This document shows positions 1 through 8,074 of a DNA stretch of 64,000 nucleotides, in pieces (the first letter of the stretch is position 1; every line of letters starts with the position of its first letter). The stretch covers positions 372,001 to 436,000 of the forward strand of contig NZ_CABPSN010000005.1 of assembly GCF_902459565.1 (NCBI RefSeq), in the 5' to 3' direction. This DNA comes from Pandoraea aquatica. Lineage in GTDB: Bacteria > Pseudomonadota > Gammaproteobacteria > Burkholderiales > Burkholderiaceae. Below the pieces are notes generated by a model. It saw only the letters and a list, made by a program, of their open reading frames with translations, had not been told where the DNA came from and made no database searches. Position numbers and translations under genes: made by a program.

Positions 1-739
1 TCACGAGCGCCGAGCCCTTGTTCGGGACGTTCGGCGGCAGCGCGTCTGCCGGCGTCGGCAACCACACGACATCCACACCCGGCACGAGCGCGTTCGTCAC
101 CCACGACGGGCTCCACGCATAGAAGAATGCCGGCTTGCCCTGTTTGACCTTCGTGACCGCCTCGACCATCAGTGCTTCGTACTTGCCGCGCACCGCCTTG
201 ACCGTCTGTTTCAGGCCGAACTTGTCGATCTGATAATCGACGACATCGCCACAGCTCCAGCCCGGGTCGCAACTGATCAACTCGGCCTTGCCGTCCCTGC
301 CGAAGAGTCCGGCGATCTTGGGGTCCTTCATCTGCTCAAGACTGGTGATGTGATATTGCAGCGCTGTCTTCTTGTCGATGAGATAGCCGTTGATCCCATC
401 GCCCGAAATCAGGCCGGAGCCAACCACCATGGCCTGCGCCGCCACGGCGCGAAAGCCCGGCTCGCGCTGCGGGAAGTTCACGTCGGTCGCGATATCGATA
501 TCGCCCTGCGCTACCGCCTGGAAGAACAGCGTGGTGTTCATCGTGCTGAGCTTGACGTCGTAGCCGAGCCCCTTGAATGCCTTCGAGACGATCTGGGCGA
601 CGACGTAATTCCCGCCGAAGCTATCGCTCTGCGCGTAGCGAATCGTCTTTCCCGTGCCAGGAAGCGTCTGCGCGTGCAACGCGCCCGCCGCGACGAGCGA
701 AAGCGTGAACGAGGCGAATGCCTTTGCCAATCCTTTCAT
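1..739 (-). CDS. proX: Glycine betaine/proline-type ABC transporter substrate-binding protein ProX, 3' end cut by window edge
   Basis: Periplasmic binding protein for quaternary ammonium solutes; delivers substrate to ProW/ProV. The start ATG (739) follows a GGAGAG ribosome site. The N-terminus MKGLAKAFASFTLSLVAAGA is a signal peptide ending near LHAQ. About 246 residues are visible. The motif CDPGWSC and the later YAWSPSWV match the ProX/OpuAC fold, whose Trp residues build the aromatic cage for a trimethylammonium or similar cation. The C-terminus is missing only because the window ends. It is the last visible gene of a unit that also encodes flavin-dependent catabolic enzymes, so the natural ligand may be a pyridinium betaine such as trigonelline rather than glycine betaine (inference). 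A 171-base gap separates it from proW. Confidence 0.9.
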   Translation of the reverse strand, partial: MKGLAKAFASFTLSLVAAGALHAQTLPGTGKTIRYAQSDSFGGNYVVAQIVSKAFKGLGYDVKLSTMNTTLFFQAVAQGDIDIATDVNFPQREPGFRAVAAQAMVVGSGLISGDGINGYLIDKKTALQYHITSLEQMKDPKIAGLFGRDGKAELISCDPGWSCGDVVDYQIDKFGLKQTVKAVRGKYEALMVEAVTKVKQGKPAFFYAWSPSWVTNALVPGVDVVWLPTPADALPPNVPNKGSALV

Positions 740-910
740 TGCTGCTCTCCAAGACTTGTTCGATCCGTCGGATCGTCGAGTTATCGGCCCGCCTGACGTG
801 CGCATGCGGGCACGGGTGCCGGTCCCTGACGTCAACACCCCGTCGTCAGGGCCAGCCTTCCAGTTGTTGCGAAACCGGGTTTCAGCGGTTCAAAGGGTCA
901 GGACTCACGC

Positions 911-1867
911 TCAGAGGGCTTCGCGCGCGTCTGCCTGCGTCGTCGGCCCCACACCGGCGCTGCCTTGTCGCTTCGGCTCCCCGCGAAACAAGCGCCAGAT
1001 GACGGCACGGAATGTCTGCTGGTCACGCGGCCGGGTTCTCGCGAGCTTCTGCGTGAAGCGATCGAGCATCATGGCCAGAAGCACAATGGCGATGCCGCCA
1101 ACGGCCGCACGTCCAACATCGAGACGTCCCAGTCCCTGCAGCACCACCAGCCCGAGGCCTTCCGCGCCGATCATCGCCACCACGACCGACATCACCATCG
1201 CAGTCAGCACCGTCTGGTTCAGACCGCCGAGAATGGTCGGAATCGCCAGGGGAAATTGCACTTCCCACAGCAACTGCCGCTTGTCCGCACCGAATGCGAG
1301 CCCCGCCTCCACGATCTCGTGTTCGACCATGCGAATCCCCAGATGCGTGAAACGGATAAGCGGCGGCATCGCAGCGGTCACCACCGCGACTTCACCCGGC
1401 ACATTGCCCACGCCGAAGAGCATCACCACCGGTACGAGATACACGAACGTCGGTGTCGTCTGCATGATGTCGAGCACCGGCCGCACCACCAACCAGACGC
1501 GTTCGCTACGCGCGCTCCAGATGCCGATCGGAATGCCGATAAGCGCACAGAAAAAGATCGCCGTCATGATGAGCGAGAGCGTCGTCATCGCCTCGTTCCA
1601 GACACCGAGCACGGCGATCGCCACGAACACCACTGCGCTGAACACCGCCACGCTCAGGCTGGCCAATCGCCAGCAAATCAGGAAGGCGATCACGACCAGC
1701 ACAGGAAACGGCGCGGCGTGGATCGCACTGTCGTTAAAGGTCAGCAACCGCTCGACAGGCCATTTGATCAGCAGGAACAGCGGACGCATGTGCATCGCCA
1801 TCCACTGGACCCCTTCCTGAATCCATTGATCGATAGGGAATACCGCGAGTTGATCGGCATTAAGCAT
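911..1867 (-). CDS. proW: Glycine betaine/proline-type ABC transporter permease ProW
   Basis: Inner-membrane permease of the ProXWV importer. I start it at ATG 1867 (MLNADQLAVFP), preceded by GGAGA. An upstream in-frame ATG at 1906 lies inside proV and lacks this site. The 318-residue product has a hydrophilic N-terminal stretch, several hydrophobic helices and the cytoplasmic EAA loop (EAGLAFGADKRQLL followed by PLAIPTILGG), which docks onto ProV. Its start overlaps the proV stop by eight bases, so the two are translationally coupled. Family assignment is secure; the substrate is inferred from context. Confidence 0.92.
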   Translation of the reverse strand: MLNADQLAVFPIDQWIQEGVQWMAMHMRPLFLLIKWPVERLLTFNDSAIHAAPFPVLVVIAFLICWRLASLSVAVFSAVVFVAIAVLGVWNEAMTTLSLIMTAIFFCALIGIPIGIWSARSERVWLVVRPVLDIMQTTPTFVYLVPVVMLFGVGNVPGEVAVVTAAMPPLIRFTHLGIRMVEHEIVEAGLAFGADKRQLLWEVQFPLAIPTILGGLNQTVLTAMVMSVVVAMIGAEGLGLVVLQGLGRLDVGRAAVGGIAIVLLAMMLDRFTQKLARTRPRDQQTFRAVIWRLFRGEPKRQGSAGVGPTTQADAREAL

Positions 1868-2906
1868 GGTGGTCTCCTGCGCCCGCAGCGGTGCCGATCC
1901 GGGCAAGTAGCTGATTCACATCCAGAACGCCGATCAACTTGCCGTCGTCGTCGGTCACGCCGACCGGCTCGTCAAACCGCACGCGTGCGGCGACATCCAC
2001 CAGACGCATGTCCGATGGCACGCAAACGATTCGCTGATGGGGGTCGCGCGTGGCGTCGAGCGGCTTCATGACCGAGCGGGCGTCGAACAGCCGCGCACGG
2101 TCTACGTCGCGCGTGAATGCCGCCACGTAGTCGCTCCCCGGCGCCAGCACGATCTGCTGCGGTGTGCCTTCGCGCACGAGGCGGCCATCGGCCATGATCG
2201 CGATGCGTGTGCCGAGCTTGAGTGCTTCCTGAAAGTCGTGGGTGATGAAAAGAATGGTCTTGTTGAGCGTGTGTTGGAGTCGCAGCAACTCGTCCTGCAT
2301 CTCGGTGCGGATCAGCGGATCGAGCGCGCTGAATGCCTCGTCCATGATCAGCACGTCGGCCTCGGTCGCGAGCGCGCGGGCGAGGCCCACGCGCTGACGC
2401 ATGCCGCCGCTCAGTTCGTGCGGCATGTGATAGGCCCAACGCGCCAGCCCCACCACGCTCAGCACTTCCTCAGCCCGGCGGCGACGCTCAGCCGTCGGCA
2501 TGCCGCGCAGCTTGAGGCCGAACTCGACGTTTTCGATCACACGACGATTCGGCAGCAGCGCGAAGTGCTGGAACACCATCGAGATGCGATTGCGGCGCAC
2601 CTCGCGCAGTCCGCGCTCGTCGAGCGCACAGATGTCTTCACCGTCGAGCAGAATCCGGCCATCGGATGGCTCGTTAAGCCGGTTGATGCAGCGCGCAAGC
2701 GTCGATTTCCCCGAGCCCGACAGTCCCATGATCATGTAGATGGCGCCGGACGGCACGGTCAGCGACACGTCGTCCAGGCCCACGACCTGGCCCAGTGCCT
2801 CGAGCACGTCGGACTTGCGTTTGCCATCGCGCAACATGGCCAGCGCACGCGCCGGCTTGTCGGCGAAGACCTTGTACAGGTTTTCGATTCTCAGTCGGTC
2901 AGTCAC
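1860..2906 (-). CDS. proV: Glycine betaine/proline-type ABC transporter ATP-binding protein ProV
   Basis: ATPase that powers the ProXWV importer at the inner face of the membrane. Start is GTG (2906) with a GGGAGA ribosome site seven bases upstream. Of 348 residues, Walker A is GLSGSGKST (61-69), the signature is LSGGMRQRV (about 168), and Walker B plus D-loop is LIMDEAFSALD. The C-terminal part (about 270-340) looks like a single CBS-type module, shorter than the two CBS domains of the roughly 400-residue E. coli ProV, so ionic-strength gating may differ. The start overlaps the NIPSNAP gene stop by eight bases, tying transport to the upstream catabolic genes. Confidence 0.93.
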   Translation of the reverse strand: MTDRLRIENLYKVFADKPARALAMLRDGKRKSDVLEALGQVVGLDDVSLTVPSGAIYMIMGLSGSGKSTLARCINRLNEPSDGRILLDGEDICALDERGLREVRRNRISMVFQHFALLPNRRVIENVEFGLKLRGMPTAERRRRAEEVLSVVGLARWAYHMPHELSGGMRQRVGLARALATEADVLIMDEAFSALDPLIRTEMQDELLRLQHTLNKTILFITHDFQEALKLGTRIAIMADGRLVREGTPQQIVLAPGSDYVAAFTRDVDRARLFDARSVMKPLDATRDPHQRIVCVPSDMRLVDVAARVRFDEPVGVTDDDGKLIGVLDVNQLLARIGTAAGAGDHHA

Positions 2907-3276
2907 GGCTTGTCTCCCATGATTCCTTTACATCAGTTGCCTGGGGTGCCTGCGGCGTGAACGCCGTGAGCGGGGAAAAATCGGTCGGTATCAGAATGCG
3001 GTTCTCTGCCTGTTCGATCAATTCGGACAGACGCGGAATGAACGCCTGCCAACGTTTGTCCTGCGCGAGCGACGCGCGCCGGCGTGCCCGCTCGTCCAGA
3101 CTGGGATACGCCCAGAGATGCGTCACTTGACTCAACGGCCCGATATCCGTCGTGAAGTACCCGACGAGATGCCCCAGAATGGGCTGCTGGATGGCCAATC
3201 CCTCAGTACGCACGAGATTCAGGTACTGACTCATGCAGCCGTTCCGGATACGGTAAATGCGCTCTTCGACAATCAT
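2899..3276 (-). CDS. NIPSNAP-family protein
   Basis: A 125-residue protein beginning MIVEERIYRIRNGCMSQYL, with the later HLWAYPSLDERARRRASL block. This is the ferredoxin-like alpha/beta pattern of the NIPSNAP family (dimeric alpha-beta barrel). The family has no single known reaction. In catabolic operons such proteins are usually accessory or of unknown role. It overlaps the hydrolase gene by four bases (ATGA at 3273-3276) and proV by eight bases, so it is translated as part of the same unit. No signal peptide, so cytosolic. The published trigonelline pathway includes an accessory conserved hypothetical protein at the last step; I cannot say whether this is its counterpart. Confidence 0.8.
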   Translation of the reverse strand: MIVEERIYRIRNGCMSQYLNLVRTEGLAIQQPILGHLVGYFTTDIGPLSQVTHLWAYPSLDERARRRASLAQDKRWQAFIPRLSELIEQAENRILIPTDFSPLTAFTPQAPQATDVKESWETSRD

Positions 3277-4199
3277 GCTCCGCTCCCTGCTCCTTCGCTG
3301 GCACCCGCGCGCTCGCTGTCACCGGCAAGGAAATCCCGCATCAGATCCGCCACCTGCCCCGACGCCTCGACCAGAATCGAATGCCGCATGCCCTGCAGGA
3401 TGGCCAACTGCGAGCCGACGATGCACTCATGCATGAAATGGGCCATGCGCGGGTTCGAACCCTGATCGTCTTCGCCGGTGACGATGAGCGTCGGCATGCG
3501 AATCTGATCGATGAACCCGCCGAAATCCGTCTCCGCCAGCACGCGATACGCCGACGCGTAGCAATCCGGATCGTTCTGGGCGTTGCGCTCTCGCAAGTAA
3601 GCGATCCGCGCCGGGTGCTTCGCCTGGAAATCCTCGGTCAGCCAGCGTGAGAGCGATGCGTCGTAATGCGCGCCGCGCTCCCCGCTTTGCAGTGCGGCAA
3701 GACGTGCCAGCACACGCTCACGCTCCTCACGGGTGCGCCCCGACACCGTCGCGAGCAACACCAGACGGCGCAGCCGTGACGGATGCGACAGTGCAAGCCG
3801 CTGGGCAATCAACCCGCCCAGCGAGAAGCCCGCCAGATCGAACGTGGTGAAGCCCACGTGATCGGCCAGCGCCAGTGCGTCCGTCACAAAATCGTCGATT
3901 TCGTAGCGCCCCTTCACCCGCGACGAGCGGCCGTGGCCGCGCAGATCGAAGGTCAGGATGCGGAAATCGTCGGCCAGTGCGGCAGCCACGTCGTCCCACG
4001 CTTCCTGATACGAGCCCACGCCGTGAATGCAGACGAGCGCACGAGCGCCACGCCCGAGTAAACGGTAGGCGAGCGTGACGTCGCCCACTTGCAATGTCTG
4101 CTCACGCGGGGCGTCAGTCGCTTCGGACGCTGCGGAACGTTCAGGACGCTCCGGACGCTCGGGACGCTCGGGAGGTTGAGTCATAGCGCGCGCGTCCAT
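3273..4199 (-). CDS. Alpha/beta-fold hydrolase, TgnD-like candidate
   Basis: A 308-residue alpha/beta hydrolase. Visible catalytic features: oxyanion loop HGVG (59-62), nucleophile elbow GFSLG with Ser126, an acid in GEDDQG (Asp244 or 245) and His273 in GMRHS. It resembles 3-oxoadipate enol-lactonase-type enzymes. In the trigonelline pathway a hydrolase of this superfamily (TgnD) splits the N-methylformamido-methylene succinate intermediate into succinate semialdehyde, methylamine, formate and CO2; neighbours make that role likely here. The N-terminus carries a short low-complexity run of Pro-Glu-Arg triplets before the fold begins near residue 35. Translation may instead start at ATG 4184. 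The last residues are Gly/Ala-rich and look non-essential. Confidence 0.82.
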   Translation of the reverse strand: MDARAMTQPPERPERPERPERSAASEATDAPREQTLQVGDVTLAYRLLGRGARALVCIHGVGSYQEAWDDVAAALADDFRILTFDLRGHGRSSRVKGRYEIDDFVTDALALADHVGFTTFDLAGFSLGGLIAQRLALSHPSRLRRLVLLATVSGRTREERERVLARLAALQSGERGAHYDASLSRWLTEDFQAKHPARIAYLRERNAQNDPDCYASAYRVLAETDFGGFIDQIRMPTLIVTGEDDQGSNPRMAHFMHECIVGSQLAILQGMRHSILVEASGQVADLMRDFLAGDSERAGASEGAGSGA

Positions 4200-4202
4200 G
4201 CG

Positions 4203-5345
4203 TCAGCGGCCTGCCGAAGCCAACGCCGCCGGACGCTCGGCGGCGTGCGAATGCGCTGCCTGCGACGCCTGCGCTTCCTGAGCCTCCTTGGCGCGGCGAG
4301 CTTCGCGTGCTGCAAAGTGCGGCATCACCTCATCGATGAACAGGCGCAGCGTCTTCACTTGCAGCTCGAACGGCAGGTTGAACGACAGGCCGAGACAGAA
4401 CTGGTCGACGCCCTGCGCTTCGTAGACTTCGAGCTTGCGCACGATCTCGTCGGGCGTGCCGAACATCAGGTTTTCGCGGATCGACGCAGGATCGTAGTTG
4501 GCCCGTCCGACAACGGCCTCATACGGCACCGCCTCCGGGAATCCGTTGGTCACCGAGCCGATGTTCTGCATGAGGTTCTCGAACGTGCGGCCGAAGTCCA
4601 CGCTGTGACGCACCGCGACTTCCCAGTCCTGCTCACGGTCGTACACGCACGTGCGGCGCAGCATCATGAAGCGCGGACGTGGACGCTCCGGATGATCGGC
4701 CACCGCCTTGCGGAATTTCTCACCGAGCACGGCCACCTCCGACACGGGTGCCGCGAGCGGCGTCGACAGAATGTTCGCCCCCACCCCCACGGCCCAGTCG
4801 AAGCTGCCCGGGTCGCGTGTCGCGACCCAGATCGGCGGATGCGGCTGTTGCAGCGGCTTCGGCACCGACGTCGCGAGCGGGAATTTCCAGTAGTGCCCCT
4901 CGTGCGCGTAATCGCCCTCCCACAGCTTCTTCACCGCAGGCACCAGCTCCTTCATATACGCCACGCCCTCTTGCTGCGGGATACCGCCGGCCATGCGATC
5001 GAACTCGTATTGATAGGCCCCACGGGCGATACCGAATTCGAGGCGCCCGCCGGTCAGGTGATCGCACATCGCCGCTTCACCCGCGAGGCGGATCGGCGAC
5101 CAGTACGGCGCAACGATGGTGGCCGTGCCCAGACGAATCTGCTCGGTGTGCTGCGACAGCCACGTCAGCGTGATGAACGGATTCGGCGAGATGGTGCATT
5201 CGATGGTGTGGTGCTCGGCGGTCCACAGCGTCTCGAAGCCGCCTTCGTCGGCGATGCGCGCGAGGTGCAGCATGTTGCGCACGGCGTCGTTCATCGTGTC
5301 CTGCGGCGAAAAGCGCTCCATGCTGAGCGAAACGGAGAATTTCAT
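4203..5345 (-). CDS. LLM-class (luciferase-like) flavin-dependent monooxygenase, TgnB-like candidate
   Basis: A 380-residue bacterial-luciferase-family oxygenase, starting MKFSVSLSMERFSPQ with a GGAGA ribosome site. It shows the family TIM-barrel pattern: GFETLWTAEHH near the N-terminus, RLGTATIVAPYWSPIRLAGE in the middle, and RLEFGIARGAYQYEF. Members use reduced FMN or FAD supplied by a partner reductase; the partner is encoded two genes upstream (6909-7955). In trigonelline catabolism the TgnB oxygenase opens the pyridinium ring between C5 and C6. The 30 C-terminal residues are Ala/Glu/Arg-rich and probably disordered. Only three bases separate its stop from the hydrolase start. The substrate is an inference. 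Confidence 0.87.
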   Translation of the reverse strand: MKFSVSLSMERFSPQDTMNDAVRNMLHLARIADEGGFETLWTAEHHTIECTISPNPFITLTWLSQHTEQIRLGTATIVAPYWSPIRLAGEAAMCDHLTGGRLEFGIARGAYQYEFDRMAGGIPQQEGVAYMKELVPAVKKLWEGDYAHEGHYWKFPLATSVPKPLQQPHPPIWVATRDPGSFDWAVGVGANILSTPLAAPVSEVAVLGEKFRKAVADHPERPRPRFMMLRRTCVYDREQDWEVAVRHSVDFGRTFENLMQNIGSVTNGFPEAVPYEAVVGRANYDPASIRENLMFGTPDEIVRKLEVYEAQGVDQFCLGLSFNLPFELQVKTLRLFIDEVMPHFAAREARRAKEAQEAQASQAAHSHAAERPAALASAGR

Positions 5346-5381
5346 GAGGTGTGTCTCCAGTGAGTGTGGCGTGTAGTGAGA

Positions 5382-6893
5382 TCAGCGCAGACGGATCACG
5401 AACGGGTCTTGCATCGCCCCGGAGTAATCGATCACAACGTTCTTCAGGCGCGAGAACTCGCGCATCACTTCGAAGCCGCCACGACGTCCATAGCCGCTGT
5501 GTTTGGTGCCGCCGTTGGCCGACATATAGGCGGCCGAGCGATAGGTATTGATCCAGACGGTGCCGGCTTCCACGTCGCGCGCGAAGCGCAGCGCACGGTC
5601 GATGTCGCGGGTCCAGATACCCGCCGCCAGGCCGTATTCCGTGGCATTGGCGAGCGAGATCAGTTCGGCCTCGCCGGAGAACGGCATCACACCGACGACC
5701 GGGCCGAAGATCTCTTCCTGCATGAAACGCATTTCGTTGCGCGCCTGCGTCATGACAGTCGGCTCGTAGTACCAGCCGCCTGCGAGGTCGTCACGTGCCG
5801 GACGCTGACCGCCCGCCGCCACGCGCGCACCTTCCTGCACGCCGGAGGCGACGTATGTCTCCACCTTGTCGAGTTGCGACGCCAACGCCAGTGGGCCGAT
5901 GTCCGTGTCCTCATGCGTCGGATGCCCCACGCGCACACGGCGCGTGCGCTCGACCAGCGCCTCGACGAAGCGGTCGTACACCGATGCCTCCACGAAGCAG
6001 CGCGAACCGGCTACACACGTCTGGCCCGCCGCAGCGAACACGCCGGACACCACGCCGTTGACGGCGCGCTCGATGTCCACGTCCCCGAACACCACGTGCG
6101 GCGACTTGCCGCCGAGCTCCATCTGGCACGGCACGAGGTTTTGTGCGGCATTGCCTGCGATCTTGCGACCCGTCACCGTGCTGCCAGTGAAGACGTATTT
6201 GGCGATGCCCGGGTGACGCGTCAGCGCATCGCCAGTGGTCACACCATCGCCCGTCACGACATTCACCACGCCCGGCGGAATTCCGGCTTCGATCACCAGT
6301 TCCGCAAGCGCGAGCGTGGACGCCGTCGCGTGTTCGGAGGGCTTGACCACGATGGTGTTGCCGATCGCCAGACAGGGAGCGAGCGTGCCGGTCAGCATCA
6401 TCAGCGGCGAATTCCACGGGATGATCATGCCCACCACGCCGATCGGCTCGCGCGTGTTGAAATTCAACGTGTCGAGCTTGTTGACGGGAATGGTGTCGCC
6501 TTGCAGCTTGTCCGCCATGCCCGCGAAATACAGATACGAGTCGGGAATTGCGCGCATCTGCGCCCGCATTTCCTTGAGCAGCTTGCCGTTGTCCCGGCAT
6601 TCGATGGCAGCGAGCGCATCGGCGTTGGCCAGCACCAGTTCGCCGAGCTTGCGCACCAGCTTGCCGCGCTCGGTCTGCGTCATGCGACGCCATGCGGGAT
6701 TGACGAGCGCGGCCTGCGCGGAGCGCACGGCGCGGTCCACATCGACGGCGTCGGCCTGCGCGAATTCGTACCATTGACGGCCGGTCGTCGGGTCATAGCT
6801 CGGCACGTACTCGGCGCTATGCGGCGCGGTGAACTGCCCGTCAATAAACAACTGCTGGCGAGAGCCCTCCAGCGTTTGAATCGTCGTATGCAT
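5382..6893 (-). CDS. NAD(P)-dependent aldehyde dehydrogenase, TgnC-like candidate
   Basis: A 503-residue enzyme of the aldehyde dehydrogenase superfamily. Lys184 (VVKPSE) contacts the cofactor, FTGSTVTGR (235-243) is the nucleotide-binding turn, Glu259 sits in MELGGKSP and the catalytic Cys293 in GQTC. All key residues are intact. A GGAG site lies eight bases before ATG 6893. In the trigonelline pathway TgnC oxidises the ring-opened hydroxybutyrolactone to a substituted succinate; position between the reductase and oxygenase genes supports the same step here. It is encoded 15 bases after the reductase and 36 bases before the oxygenase, in one direction. Cytosolic, with no signal peptide. Confidence 0.88.
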   Translation of the reverse strand: MHTTIQTLEGSRQQLFIDGQFTAPHSAEYVPSYDPTTGRQWYEFAQADAVDVDRAVRSAQAALVNPAWRRMTQTERGKLVRKLGELVLANADALAAIECRDNGKLLKEMRAQMRAIPDSYLYFAGMADKLQGDTIPVNKLDTLNFNTREPIGVVGMIIPWNSPLMMLTGTLAPCLAIGNTIVVKPSEHATASTLALAELVIEAGIPPGVVNVVTGDGVTTGDALTRHPGIAKYVFTGSTVTGRKIAGNAAQNLVPCQMELGGKSPHVVFGDVDIERAVNGVVSGVFAAAGQTCVAGSRCFVEASVYDRFVEALVERTRRVRVGHPTHEDTDIGPLALASQLDKVETYVASGVQEGARVAAGGQRPARDDLAGGWYYEPTVMTQARNEMRFMQEEIFGPVVGVMPFSGEAELISLANATEYGLAAGIWTRDIDRALRFARDVEAGTVWINTYRSAAYMSANGGTKHSGYGRRGGFEVMREFSRLKNVVIDYSGAMQDPFVIRLR

Positions 6894-6908
6894 CGATTGA
6901 CTCCAGGG

Positions 6909-7955
6909 TCAGACTTGGGAGAGTTGGGTCCACGGCTGCGCGTCGCTCACCATCGCGATGCGTCCGCCGTCGTGTGAATCCATGTAGATGCCGAAGTGGC
7001 CGCCTGCGGTCTCGCGCACATACCGGCGCACCATCGAGCGAATCTCGCGCGAAGCGATGTCGTCGAAGGGCAATTGGTCGAACGGGAAGAACCGGAACTG
7101 CGGCGGCAACTCGGCCTGCGAGAGCGGCTGCGCGAGACGCGCCCGGTACATCAGGTAACCGGGATCGTTCTCCGCAGTGTCGAACACCGAGTAGAGGAAG
7201 GTGTCGTGCGGCACCAGCGCCAGCTCACCGCCGCCGGCCAGCGGCAGACGCCCGTTAGTCAGGCGCCGTGGTGCGCTGGGAAGCACCCAGCCGCCCTTGC
7301 CGTCCTGCGCGAGAAGCAGGCTGCCGTCGGCATCGATCAGATAGCCGACGATCATGTCGTGCGACGAAAGCCAGCCCGGCGGCAGCGGGTCCTTGACGTG
7401 GGCATAGCGACCACGGCAGAAGCCGAGCGGTGCGGCCGGGCTCGTGCCGAACGCCTGAATCCGGCCGATCAGGATCGCGTGATCGCCTGCGTCGACACGG
7501 TCATGCACCGTGCAGTCGAACCACGTCAGGCAGTCGGTGAGCACGGGGGCGCCCGTGTGAACCACATCGTGCCCCACGGCGGCAAACTTTTCCGCCGACT
7601 TCGATGCGAACAGGTTCGACACGTCGGTCTGCCCGTCATGCAGCAGATTGACCGCGAAGTGCTCAGTGCCCTGAAACACCGGAAAACTCGCCGCCCCTTT
7701 GCCGACACACACCAGCAACAACGGCGGATCGAGCGAGACGGACGTAAAGGAGTTCGCCGTCATGCCACGCGGGCGACCCTCGTCGTCACGCGTCGTGACG
7801 ACGGTGACACCGGTCACGAATGTGCCAAGTGCGCGGCGCAACGCGACTGGATCGATCGCGGATTGTGCGGATTGCTCGGACTGAACACCCGGGTAGGCCG
7901 GAGCGGTAGCGCCGGCGGCGTCTGCCGTCTGGCGCTGTTTGGCGACAGCTTGCAT
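6909..7955 (-). CDS. Flavin reductase with C-terminal Nudix-like domain, TgnA-like candidate
   Basis: A 348-residue protein. I start at ATG 7955 because GAGG lies eight bases upstream; a GTG at 7964 overlaps that site. Residues about 35-187 are a flavin reductase domain (LGTFVTGVTVVTT, GMTANSFTSVSLDPPLLL, GRYAHV) that reduces FMN/FAD with NAD(P)H. Residues about 198-335 form a second domain with Nudix-fold features (GYLIDADGSLLLAQ, GGWVLP, YRARLAQPLS, FFPFDQLP) but no recognisable REXXEE catalytic box. That domain may bind a ligand or the oxygenase rather than hydrolyse nucleotides (inference). It most likely supplies reduced flavin to the LLM monooxygenase at 4203-5345. Confidence 0.85.
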   Translation of the reverse strand: MQAVAKQRQTADAAGATAPAYPGVQSEQSAQSAIDPVALRRALGTFVTGVTVVTTRDDEGRPRGMTANSFTSVSLDPPLLLVCVGKGAASFPVFQGTEHFAVNLLHDGQTDVSNLFASKSAEKFAAVGHDVVHTGAPVLTDCLTWFDCTVHDRVDAGDHAILIGRIQAFGTSPAAPLGFCRGRYAHVKDPLPPGWLSSHDMIVGYLIDADGSLLLAQDGKGGWVLPSAPRRLTNGRLPLAGGGELALVPHDTFLYSVFDTAENDPGYLMYRARLAQPLSQAELPPQFRFFPFDQLPFDDIASREIRSMVRRYVRETAGGHFGIYMDSHDGGRIAMVSDAQPWTQLSQV

Positions 7956-7979
7956 GTCGTTCACCTCGAAACGTCATTA

Positions 7980-7993
7980 CGTTGAGGTCAACG
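7980..7993. promoter_or_regulatory. Inverted repeat upstream of the flavin reductase gene
   Basis: Arms CGTTGA and TCAACG flank a GG centre, 25 bases before the reductase start and inside the 119-base gap after the regulator gene. The size and place suit a regulator operator or an internal promoter element for the catabolic genes. No clear -35/-10 pair could be assigned. Confidence 0.35.
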
Positions 7994-8074
7994 ATATGCG
8001 AGGACTTTTTTGTCAGCTTCCGTCGATTCGCAGGAGAAGTGAAATCATTTACTCTCGATTGCGCGGCAGGGTTT

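Noticed and set aside
871-883. GAAAC-CGG-GTTTC hairpin in the proW-proX gap
   Set aside because: Five-base arms are too short to call a regulatory element with any confidence.
4130-4185. Tandem Pro-Glu-Arg coding repeats at the 5' end of the hydrolase gene
   Set aside because: A short low-complexity run inside a coding region; not a CRISPR or separate repeat element.
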